Part shown: positions 7,219 to 13,556 of the stretch, piece by piece
How positions within the stretch are numbered: position 1 is the stretch's first letter
Layout of the letters: each line of letters begins with the position of its first letter
NCBI GenBank assembly: GCA_023419095.1
Contig: JAEZYN010000115.1
Location: 1 to 18,559, forward strand
DNA from: Bacteroidota bacterium
GTDB taxonomy: Bacteria; Bacteroidota; Bacteroidia; Flavobacteriales; Weeksellaceae
Direction of reading: 5' to 3'
Length of the DNA: 18,559 nt
Notes under the pieces: model-generated
What the model saw: the letters and a program-made list of their open reading frames with translations, nothing else
Told to the model about the DNA's origin: nothing
Databases searched by the model: none
Translations under genes and position numbers: made by a program

Positions 7219-8430
7219 TCACCTCACAGGTGTCCGGAACTCGCCGTAACCCAGCAATCCATCGTAGTTGCTGCCAAACGGTTTATAGTAAAGATAGGCC
7301 TGATACAGGTTTTCGGTTTGCCAGAAATTTCCGTTGATCTCACCAAAATTCAGGCTGCCGTCCGCATTTTTTGTAGCCAGTATGTAATTGTAAAAACCTT
7401 GCTTCAGATAAATCTTCGCGAGGTATTTTTTTGCATTTTCGTCGTAAAACATCTGGTTTTCGGGTGAGGCCTGAAAATCATTGAAAGCGCCCATTACATA
7501 AATTTCCTTGTCGGTTTTGTGGGAATCGAGCGCGAAATGAACCCAGGAATAATCGGCTTCACGATCAGGGTCACGCTCAAGGCCCAGATCGTTCCGGCGA
7601 AAATAAAACGCGCCGTTCACGTCCGGCTGAAACTGGTAGTTGCCCGGAAAAGCCCAGACAGGATGAAGGTAGGTATAGTTTAGATTCTCAATCGTTTCAG
7701 CGCCGGCAACCATATCGAAGGCGTAACTCATATTCTTGTTATCGAAATAATAGAACTCGTTATTTCCCGGGAAAGCCAGATCCATCTGCTGAAAAAGCAA
7801 CCTGTTGCCTAAGGTTGAACTCGGGCGAAGACCGTAAAGCGCAACGTTCCAGTTGTTGTTCTGCACTACATTCAGGCTGACAGAAGTGGTATTCTGCATC
7901 AGCGCAGAACTGTTGCCGAGGGCCTGCACTTCCACGCGCTGGTTGATGCTGGGACGTCGGGCGTCGGTCGTCCGGCTTACGTTCACACCTACGATGGCGC
8001 CATCTTCAATCATCGAAAACCGCTTGGTGAAGAGCGGTTTTCCGGGAGAATCCTTGTACACAATCAGTTCAAAATTACCCGAAATCTTTGGCTGGATCTT
8101 ATCATTCGGAAACGTCAGCGTATAGTGAGTATACTGTTGAAGCGTGTTGAATGAATATTTAAAATCGTCAATCATTCCGTTTAAACTCCCGGTGGCAAAT
8201 TCAGTAAAGAAAAGTCCGTCTTCGTTCCAGTTGCGGTCCAGATGCCGGATTGTATAGCGGTAAATATTGCTCGAATTTGAAAGATCGTCGAAACGCAAAA
8301 TCAAAATTTCATTAAAACCTATGACCGGCGTCTCATCGTTGGTCTGCGGATTAAAAAGCTGGACACTGCGGATTTCCTGCGCGGAAATGGTGACGTTGAA
8401 TATTAAAAAGAGTAAAAATTTCAGTTTCAT
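7219..8430 (-). CDS. Type IX secretion system plug protein (DUF5103 family)
   Basis: A 403-residue secreted protein with a signal peptide: MKLKFLLFL, a hydrophobic core, and likely cleavage after Ala17 (ISA-QE). The N-terminal beta-rich part starts with VQLFNPQTNDETPVIGFNE and continues with ILRFDDLSNSSNIYRYTIRH, a pattern I associate with the DUF5103 / T9SS-plug family. In the type IX secretion system the plug protein closes the periplasmic side of the giant SprA (Sov) outer-membrane channel when it is empty. The C-terminal part (YIYVMGAFNDFQ-like region and YDENAKKYLAKIYLKQGFYNYI) looks like an Ig/CBM-like beta-sandwich. No other T9SS gene lies nearby, which is normal because these genes are scattered. 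A TATCTTTG box ends 5 nt before the ATG, so its mRNA may be leaderless. Confidence 0.88.
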   Translation of the reverse strand: MKLKFLLFLIFNVTISAQEIRSVQLFNPQTNDETPVIGFNEILILRFDDLSNSSNIYRYTIRHLDRNWNEDGLFFTEFATGSLNGMIDDFKYSFNTLQQYTHYTLTFPNDKIQPKISGNFELIVYKDSPGKPLFTKRFSMIEDGAIVGVNVSRTTDARRPSINQRVEVQALGNSSALMQNTTSVSLNVVQNNNWNVALYGLRPSSTLGNRLLFQQMDLAFPGNNEFYYFDNKNMSYAFDMVAGAETIENLNYTYLHPVWAFPGNYQFQPDVNGAFYFRRNDLGLERDPDREADYSWVHFALDSHKTDKEIYVMGAFNDFQASPENQMFYDENAKKYLAKIYLKQGFYNYILATKNADGSLNFGEINGNFWQTENLYQAYLYYKPFGSNYDGLLGYGEFRTPVR

Positions 8431-8435
8431 AAGTC

Positions 8436-8443
8436 CAAAGATA
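8436..8443 (-). promoter_or_regulatory. -7 promoter element (TATCTTTG) abutting the T9SS plug gene
   Basis: On the minus strand TATCTTTG is followed by GACTT and then the ATG. The expected transcription start therefore falls at or 1-2 nt before the start codon. No TTG occurs at the -33 distance. The spacer (8431-8507) is only 77 bp and also holds the divergent MBL gene's promoter-like box. Confidence 0.5.
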
Positions 8444-8498
8444 ACGGAATATCACGCAGTTTGTTGTAAGCGCAAACACGTTTCATTCTTAAAAGCTG

Positions 8499-8506
8499 TA
8501 TTTTTG
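8499..8506 (+). promoter_or_regulatory. -7-like element (TATTTTTG) ending 1 nt before the MBL-fold gene
   Basis: An exact TAnnTTTG match whose last base is 1 nt from the ATG at 8508. If used, transcription would begin inside the coding sequence, so either the box is fortuitous or translation starts downstream of the annotated ATG. No TTG is seen at -33. Confidence 0.35.
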
Positions 8507-8507
8507 A

Positions 8508-9167
8508 ATGACAATTAAAATTAGCAAAAATGCTGCAATAAAATCTTTTGCGTTCAATCCGTTTTCAGAGAACACTTATGTTTTGTTTAATGACAAGGGC
8601 AACGCTTTTCTGGTAGATCCGGGAAATTTCAGCGATTCTGAAACAGATCTGGTCGGAAAATTCATCACCGAAAACAATCTTAAAATTCAGAATATTCTGC
8701 TCACGCACGCGCATATCGACCACGTTTTAGGATTGCAATGGGCATTTGATAAATTTCAGGTTCCGGTTTTGATGCACGAACTGGATTTTGAAGTCCTGCA
8801 ACGGAATCCGCTGAGCGCGCAACAGTTTGGTTTTTTCTTTAAACCTTTTGAAGGCGAAATAAAATACATTAAAGAAAATGACGAGCTGATTCTCGATGAC
8901 GACACACTCGTCGTACTGCATGTTCCAGGGCACTCACCCGGGAGTGTGGCATTTTATTCTAACGCGCAGAAATTCGCGGTTTCCGGTGACGTACTTTTTG
9001 AGGGAAGCATCGGCCGCACCGACCTTTACAAAGGTGATCACTTACAACTGCTGAACAGCATCCGAACAAAACTTTTCACGCTGGATGACGACACGAAAAT
9101 CTTCAATGGCCACGGGAATCCCACGACGATTGGTTTTGAGAAACAATATAATCCGTTTTTAAGATAA
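8508..9167 (+). CDS. MBL-fold metallo-hydrolase (glyoxalase II-like)
   Basis: A 219-residue metallo-beta-lactamase-fold protein with the full binuclear metal set: HAHIDH (His67, His69, Asp71, His72), His142 (HVPGHSPGS), Asp161 (SGDVLF) and His202 (NGHGNPTTIG). The FEGSIGRTD segment (165-172) is typical of the glyoxalase II / YcbL-like small hydrolases, which lack the C-terminal substrate-binding domain of true glyoxalase II. It is probably a cytoplasmic thioesterase-like hydrolase; the substrate cannot be deduced. An in-frame TGA lies directly before the ATG at 8508, so no upstream start is possible. Homologues usually begin near the IKSFAFNPF segment (from residue 11), so the first 10 residues may be extra. 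A strong terminator follows the stop codon. Confidence 0.9.
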   Translation: MTIKISKNAAIKSFAFNPFSENTYVLFNDKGNAFLVDPGNFSDSETDLVGKFITENNLKIQNILLTHAHIDHVLGLQWAFDKFQVPVLMHELDFEVLQRNPLSAQQFGFFFKPFEGEIKYIKENDELILDDDTLVVLHVPGHSPGSVAFYSNAQKFAVSGDVLFEGSIGRTDLYKGDHLQLLNSIRTKLFTLDDDTKIFNGHGNPTTIGFEKQYNPFLR

Positions 9168-9242
9168 GAGCCAGAGAAAAAGTAAAAAGAGCAAAGTGGC
9201 GGGAAGGAATTTCCATACTTTGCTCTTTTTCCTTGGCTCTTT
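9166..9242. terminator. Large bidirectional intrinsic terminator
   Basis: AAAAAGAGCAAAGT (9184-9197) pairs perfectly over 14 bp with ACTTTGCTCTTTTT (9217-9230). An outer arm, AAGAGCCA (9166-9173) with TGGCTCTT (9234-9241), extends the stem. T-rich ends exist on both strands. It separates the converging MBL-fold gene (+) and the peroxiredoxin-like gene (-), and would end transcription from both sides. Its first base pair lies inside the MBL gene's stop codon. Confidence 0.9.
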
Positions 9243-9248
9243 ATATGC

Positions 9249-9806
9249 CTACTTCCACGTAATCCCGCAACCGATACTCGGACGCTGAATCTCTTCCTGT
9301 GGCGCGCCGGCGAGCAGGTTTTCAAAGGCGATGATCAGATCTTCGCCCGTAATTTCTTTGTTGTTGCCCGGACGTGAATCGTCCATCTGGCCGCGGTAGA
9401 TCAGGTCCAGCTTTTCATCAAAAAAGTAAAAATCTGGCGTACAGGCAGCGTTGTAAGCTTTTGCTACAGCCTGGCTTTCATCGAACAGGTATGGGAAATC
9501 GAACTTTTTGTCTAGCTGAAATTCAATCATTCTTTCAGGTGAATCGTCCGGATATTTTTCGACGTCATTGGCGTTGATCGCGATAAACTCGATGCCTTTA
9601 TCCTGATAATCTTCGTACAGTTCAGCCAGTTTGTCGATGACGTGAAGCACGAACGGACAGTGGTTACACATGAAAATCACCAGTGTTCCTTTTTCTCCTT
9701 TCAATTCTTCAAGCGACTGAATTTCGTTGCTGTGCGAGGGATTCGGGAGTTCAAAAAAAGGCGCTTTTGTGCCGAGCGCGAGCATATTTGAAGGTGTCTG
9801 TGCCAT
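9249..9806 (-). CDS. Thioredoxin-fold protein of the peroxiredoxin-like (AhpC/TSA) type
   Basis: A 185-residue cytoplasmic protein with no signal peptide. After LGTKAPFFELPNP comes the strand and active-site motif VIFMCNHCPFV with Cys47 and Cys50 in a CxxC, then the cis-Pro segment CTPDFYFFD (Cys122 beside Pro124) and a C-terminal Cys180. This matches the PRX-like / 'thioredoxin family protein' group annotated in many Bacteroidota. It probably acts as a thiol-disulfide reductase or thiol peroxidase; the reaction has not been established for the group as far as I know. The gene starts 5 nt after the miaA stop codon and so forms an operon with miaA; there is no visible separate promoter. Confidence 0.88.
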   Translation of the reverse strand: MAQTPSNMLALGTKAPFFELPNPSHSNEIQSLEELKGEKGTLVIFMCNHCPFVLHVIDKLAELYEDYQDKGIEFIAINANDVEKYPDDSPERMIEFQLDKKFDFPYLFDESQAVAKAYNAACTPDFYFFDEKLDLIYRGQMDDSRPGNNKEITGEDLIIAFENLLAGAPQEEIQRPSIGCGITWK

Positions 9807-9811
9807 TTTAT

Positions 9812-10714
9812 TTAAATGTTTAAATTCTTTAACAAAGATAATGATTCTGCCACGGCTTTGCGGTAATCAACCCAATGTATGTTGGTTTCCTTACGGTACC
9901 ACGTCAGCTGCCGTTTGGCAAAGCGCCGCGAATTCTTCTTGATTTCTTCCACCGCGGTTTCAAAATCCCAGGTTCCGTCGAAAAATTTAAAAAATTCGGT
10001 GTAGCCTACTGTGTGCAGCGCGACAAGGTCGCGGTATGGAATCAGATTCCGCACTTCATCTTCAAGACCCTGCTGCAACATAAGATCAACGCGCTGATTA
10101 ATACGTTCGTAAATAATTTCCCGCGGTGCTGAAATTCCGATTCTGGTCACATTAAACGGCCGTTTTTGCACTTGCGCAGCGATATTTTCTGTGTAGGTTT
10201 TCCCTGTCTGCCAAATGACATCAATGGCGCGGAAAAGCCGGCGCGGATTGTTTCGGTCAACGATTTGAAAATAGTCCGGATCGAGCTTTTGAAGGATTTC
10301 CTGCAGTTTTTCAATGCCTGCTTCCGCAAAAATAATTTCAAGTTTCTGTTGGTTTACAGGATCAGCTTCGGGTAAATCGTTCAGACCTTCTATGACCGCT
10401 TTTTCGTACATCATGCTTCCTCCGACCAGAATAACGACGTCATTACATTCAAATAATTCTTCAATTTTCGCAAGTGCCTCTTTTTCAAACTGCCCTACCG
10501 AATAGTAATCCTGCACAGAAAGATTCCCGATAAAATGATGCGGAACCTCCGCCAGCTCAGACTCAGTGGGACGTGCGGTACCAATTCTCATTTCACTGAA
10601 AAACTGACGCGAGTCACACGACACGATTTCGGTTTTGTAAAACTTTGCGAGTTCTATCGCAAGCGCAGTTTTTCCGATTCCTGTGGTACCGACGATGGAG
10701 ATTAGGTTTTTCAC
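9812..10714 (-). CDS. miaA: tRNA dimethylallyltransferase (MiaA)
   Basis: Transfers a dimethylallyl group to N6 of A37 in tRNAs that read codons starting with U, the first step toward (ms2)i6A. The 300-residue protein has the P-loop GTTGIGKT (9-16), DSRQ (34-37) for substrate tRNA/adenine contact, GTARP (45-49), NPRRLFRAIDV, HTVGYTEF and FAKRQLTWYR, all family signatures. The usual GGTGLY loop reads GGSMMY here, as in many Bacteroidota relatives. The start codon is GTG at 10714. The downstream thioredoxin-fold gene is probably cotranscribed (5-nt gap). tRNA-Cys (GCA), a UGC/UGU reader and thus a likely substrate, is encoded at 15925-15995. A near-consensus -7 box lies 4 nt before the GTG. Confidence 0.95.
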   Translation of the reverse strand: MKNLISIVGTTGIGKTALAIELAKFYKTEIVSCDSRQFFSEMRIGTARPTESELAEVPHHFIGNLSVQDYYSVGQFEKEALAKIEELFECNDVVILVGGSMMYEKAVIEGLNDLPEADPVNQQKLEIIFAEAGIEKLQEILQKLDPDYFQIVDRNNPRRLFRAIDVIWQTGKTYTENIAAQVQKRPFNVTRIGISAPREIIYERINQRVDLMLQQGLEDEVRNLIPYRDLVALHTVGYTEFFKFFDGTWDFETAVEEIKKNSRRFAKRQLTWYRKETNIHWVDYRKAVAESLSLLKNLNI

Positions 10715-10718
10715 GGTG

Positions 10719-10726
10719 CAAATTTC
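10719..10726 (-). promoter_or_regulatory. Imperfect -7 element (GAAATTTG) before miaA
   Basis: Five of the six fixed positions of TAnnTTTG match (GAAATTTG). It ends 4 nt before the GTG start, the same spacing as at the helicase and aroC genes. The miaA gene also follows the DUF1232 gene's terminator, so it needs its own promoter. Confidence 0.35.
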
Positions 10727-10770
10727 ACCAAAAATTTTCAGATTTAATTGTGTGAACCAGCAGGAAGATT

Positions 10771-10804
10771 TTAAAAATAAAAACGCGCCCGATAAACCAG
10801 GCGC
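10771..10804 (-). terminator. Intrinsic terminator of the DUF1232 gene
   Basis: On the minus strand GCGCC, a 10-nt loop and GGCGC form a GC-rich stem (10785-10804), followed by a T-rich tract (GTTTTTATTTTTAAAA, to about 10771). It begins 25 nt past the stop codon of the DUF1232 gene and separates that gene from miaA. Confidence 0.8.
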
Positions 10805-10829
10805 AATTTGTTACAATTATAATATAGAT

Positions 10830-11168
10830 TTAATTGATAATCTCAGCATCGGATATTTTGTTCCCCATTCTGCTCTCTGTTTCCCAGGCAACGAATTTTT
10901 CCGCTTCCCTGATCAGCATCGGGATCGCAAAGGCCAGAAGCGCAAGATCATCCATCACACCGATAATCGGAATCCAATCAGGTAAAACATCGATTGGTGA
11001 AATAAGGTAAACCAGTACAATACCTGGTAAGATGACGTTTTTATAACTGGGTTTGTAGCCGTTTTTGGACATGGCAGATTTCACCATGCGGATAATGACG
11101 GGAATTTTGGCGATGAAGCCTTTGTGTCGGAAGGCTTCTTTTGCTAAAGCAATTTTTGAAAGTTTCAT
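10830..11168 (-). CDS. YkvA/DUF1232 family small membrane protein
   Basis: A 112-residue protein with the signature YLISPIDVLPDWIPIIGVMDD (residues 54-74; core SPIDVLPD), which defines DUF1232 (YkvA family). A hydrophobic run precedes the signature (VILPGIVLVYLI) and another follows it (ALLAFAIPMLI), consistent with a membrane hairpin. The N-terminal third is basic. The function of the family is not known. It lies 71 nt after the end of tlpA on the same strand, so it may be the last gene of the aroC operon or have its own promoter; the best -7 candidate, TTAATTTG at 11193-11200, has one mismatch. A terminator follows directly. Confidence 0.85.
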   Translation of the reverse strand: MKLSKIALAKEAFRHKGFIAKIPVIIRMVKSAMSKNGYKPSYKNVILPGIVLVYLISPIDVLPDWIPIIGVMDDLALLAFAIPMLIREAEKFVAWETESRMGNKISDAEIIN

Positions 11169-11239
11169 TCGTTCGTGTTATATTTTAAACCGCAAATTAA
11201 TCGCAACTTCTATACCGCATTTTACTAAATTATGTTAAA

Positions 11240-11791
11240 TTACTTCGTAAAACTGTTGATGAAATCGTGTACAGATTTACTGTTCCAGTCTTTGGACGCA
11301 TCTTCTTTAAGCAGGATTCTGCCATTTTTGTCGAGTAAAAATGTGGTGGGAAACGCTTTCGGCAAAATATTCTTTGAAACCGGACTTTGGGCGATGTAAA
11401 CCGGCGCTGTATAACCTTTGTCTTTCATGAATTTCATCACATCCTCTTCCTTATCCTGCATCGCGATCAGCACAAAATCTACATCGTTCTTCCGCGACTG
11501 ATAAAGCTTCTCAATCGTCGGCCACTCTTCACGGCACGGCGGACACCACGTTCCCCAAAAATTCAGAAATACAAGTTTGTCTCCTTTTAGGTTTTTCAGA
11601 TTGGTACTTGGCACATTAAGGCCTTTAAGCTGTACATCGTAATCTTCATCGGACAGCGTCACTGCGTTTTCAATGGCAGCCACGGGAAAAAACAGGTCTT
11701 TGATTTTCAGTTTTACCGAGGGGAAAAGATAAAGCACGGCCACAAAAGCCAGCGCGATGATGTAGAAAATATTCTTTCTTAAAAATGTCAT
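11240..11791 (-). CDS. TlpA-family membrane-anchored thiol-disulfide oxidoreductase
   Basis: A 183-residue protein with an N-terminal membrane anchor (about residues 8-24) and an extracytoplasmic thioredoxin fold. The active site is FWGTWCPPCREEW with Cys83 and Cys86, and the cis-Pro loop is KAFPTTFLLD. The WCPPC motif is typical of TlpA/ResA proteins that reduce disulfides in periplasmic proteins, for example apocytochrome c. No cytochrome maturation genes are seen in this window, so the client is unknown. The ATG follows the stop codon of the preceding thioredoxin-like gene with no gap (TAA then ATG), indicating translational coupling in the run aroC, thioredoxin-like, tlpA. Confidence 0.92.
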   Translation of the reverse strand: MTFLRKNIFYIIALAFVAVLYLFPSVKLKIKDLFFPVAAIENAVTLSDEDYDVQLKGLNVPSTNLKNLKGDKLVFLNFWGTWCPPCREEWPTIEKLYQSRKNDVDFVLIAMQDKEEDVMKFMKDKGYTAPVYIAQSPVSKNILPKAFPTTFLLDKNGRILLKEDASKDWNSKSVHDFINSFTK

Positions 11792-12373
11792 TTAAACAAG
11801 TTTTAAAATTTCATTAATGGCGTCCTGACCGCGGTTTTTTGCATAATAAACCTGCAAGTCATTGTAAAATTCTTCCCTCGGATACGCTACTTCATCAGCT
11901 TTAAATTTTTCAAGCAACTCATTGCCGTATTGCGGTCTCGGACCCCATGAATCCTTTACTTCCAGATATTCATCGAGCACAAGTACTTTGGGAATAGACT
12001 GTGTTCCGTTCGTTAAGAACTGATTGATCAACTCTGTATCGGAGTCACGCAAAAAAATGCGGACTTCAACACCTGCTGCTTCGAAAAATTGCGCGACAGC
12101 AGGCACAGTTGCGCTGGCATCGCCACACCACGGCTCGGATATAATTAAAATTTTGCCTTTGAAGTTTCTAGATTTTAAATCTTCAAGCAGATTTTCATCG
12201 GGCTTGAAAGTTTTCATCGTACGCTCCATGCGATGCAAACCGAGTTCGTAATACTGGAAATAAAGATCAGTGCTCGGGGTTTCTTCCACGCGGCGTTGGG
12301 CAACATCCATATATTCTTCAAATGAAAGTGCGGTTTGCCAGTATTTTTGAATACTGAAAGTAGTATCAGACAT
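11792..12373 (-). CDS. Thioredoxin-like family protein with single active-site Cys
   Basis: A 193-residue cytoplasmic protein without a signal peptide. The N-terminal 70 residues are helical and precede a thioredoxin fold with ISEPWCGDASATVP (Cys83) and the cis-Pro segment QSIPKVLVLDE. The second Cys of CxxC is replaced by Ala86 (WCGDA), which is usual in the 'thioredoxin_9' type family found in Bacteroidota and Firmicutes as I recall it. A one-Cys site cannot carry out classic dithiol exchange, so a monothiol role or a binding role is likely. It lies between aroC (27 nt upstream) and tlpA (0-nt gap) and is probably cotranscribed with both. Confidence 0.86.
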   Translation of the reverse strand: MSDTTFSIQKYWQTALSFEEYMDVAQRRVEETPSTDLYFQYYELGLHRMERTMKTFKPDENLLEDLKSRNFKGKILIISEPWCGDASATVPAVAQFFEAAGVEVRIFLRDSDTELINQFLTNGTQSIPKVLVLDEYLEVKDSWGPRPQYGNELLEKFKADEVAYPREEFYNDLQVYYAKNRGQDAINEILKLV

Positions 12374-12400
12374 AATTTTTTTGCGTTAAAATATTTTTTT

Positions 12401-13462
12401 TTAAAGTCTTCTGAGTTTATTTATCAAATACAAATCGGCGAGCACAAATGCTGCGAGATTTTCCACGATCGGCACTGCGCGTGGCAAAACACAGGCGTCA
12501 TGACGTCCTTTGCCTTCAACAACAACAGGCTCTCCATCACGGTTCACACTTTCCTGCGGTCTCAATACCGTAGCAACAGGCTTGAATGCTACACGGAAAT
12601 AAACATCCATTCCGTTTGAAATACCACCCTGAATTCCCCCGGAAAGATTTGTTTTGGTTGAAAAGTCTTCGTTAAAAAGGTCATTGTGTTCCTTGCCAGT
12701 CATTTTCGCGCCACAGAATCCGCTGCCATATTCAAAGCCTTTGGCTGCATTAATGTTTATCATCGCCTTTGCGAGTTCAGCCTGAAGTTTGCCGAAAACC
12801 GGCTCACCAATTCCTGCGGGTAAATTCCTGATCACACACATGATGGTTCCGCCAATCGTATTGCCTTCCTTTTTAATCTCCTTGATTTTGGCAATCATTT
12901 TCGCCGCCGTCTCGGGATCCGGACAGCGCACATCACTGTCGTCAGTTTTATGTAAATCAAGTTCCTGATAAGGTTTTTCGCAGAAAATTTCACCCACTGA
13001 GGAGACATAGGCCTGTATTTCGACCTCTGCAGGCAAGAGTTGTCGTGCGAGTGCGCCTGCTGCCACCCAGTTCACAGTTTCGCGCGCCGAAGATTTTCCG
13101 CCGCCACGATAATCGCGAATCCCAAATTTCCGGTCGTAAGTGAAATCTGCATGACTGGGTCTGTAAGCATCGGCGATATGACTGTAGTCCTGCGATTTTT
13201 GATTTTCGTTTTTAATAATGAAACCAATAGGCGTACCCGTACTTTTGCCTTCAAAAATACCCGACTGAAAAACAACGGTGTCACTCTCCTTACGTTGCGT
13301 TACAATTGTCGACTGACCAGGTTTCCGTCTGTCAAGCTGGTGTTGAACCTTGTGAAAATCCACTTCAAGTCCAGCGGGGAAGTTGTTGATAATGCCGCCA
13401 TAAGACAGCCCATGGCTTTCGCCAAACGTAGACAGCGTGAGAAAATTTCCTAAAGTGAACAT
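12401..13462 (-). CDS. aroC: Chorismate synthase (AroC)
   Basis: Converts 5-enolpyruvylshikimate 3-phosphate into chorismate, the last step of the shikimate pathway, using reduced FMN that is not consumed. The 353-residue protein has FGESHG (13-18), RRKPGQS (45-51), RPSHADFTYD (101-110), RGGGKSSARET (119-129) and the C-terminal GRHDACVLPRAVPIVE, the family's FMN- and substrate-binding blocks. The length fits bacterial enzymes (about 350-370). Its promoter has both elements, TTG and TAACTTTG, with the -7 box only 4 nt from the ATG. Two thioredoxin-fold genes follow on the same strand; no other shikimate genes are nearby. Confidence 0.97.
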   Translation of the reverse strand: MFTLGNFLTLSTFGESHGLSYGGIINNFPAGLEVDFHKVQHQLDRRKPGQSTIVTQRKESDTVVFQSGIFEGKSTGTPIGFIIKNENQKSQDYSHIADAYRPSHADFTYDRKFGIRDYRGGGKSSARETVNWVAAGALARQLLPAEVEIQAYVSSVGEIFCEKPYQELDLHKTDDSDVRCPDPETAAKMIAKIKEIKKEGNTIGGTIMCVIRNLPAGIGEPVFGKLQAELAKAMININAAKGFEYGSGFCGAKMTGKEHNDLFNEDFSTKTNLSGGIQGGISNGMDVYFRVAFKPVATVLRPQESVNRDGEPVVVEGKGRHDACVLPRAVPIVENLAAFVLADLYLINKLRRL

Positions 13463-13466
13463 ATGA

Positions 13467-13496
13467 CAAAGTTAAGGATTTTGAAGCGGGAAACAA
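13467..13496 (-). promoter_or_regulatory. aroC promoter: TTG, 19 nt, TAACTTTG
   Basis: Read on the minus strand, TTG (13494-13496) is followed by 19 nt and TAACTTTG (13467-13474), a complete Bacteroidota sigma-ABfr-type promoter. Only TCAT separates the -7 box from the aroC ATG, so the expected transcription start coincides with the start codon. It drives aroC and probably the two thioredoxin-fold genes behind it. Confidence 0.7.
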
Positions 13497-13556
13497 TGTT
13501 GCTACACACCGTGGAAACATTTTAAATCCGTTAATTACTACATTTAAATTCCACGT

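Noticed and set aside
8508..9167. MBL-fold protein as persulfide dioxygenase or true beta-lactamase
   Set aside because: There is no signal peptide, no rhodanese or glyoxalase II C-terminal domain, and the motif set fits generic small hydrolases; a specific function cannot be supported.
13511..13554. Inverted repeat GTGGAA...TTCCAC with inner TTAAAT/ATTTAA after the membrane-protein gene
   Set aside because: It has an internal loop and no U-tract on the minus strand, so it is not a convincing terminator; it may be a weak 3'-end structure.
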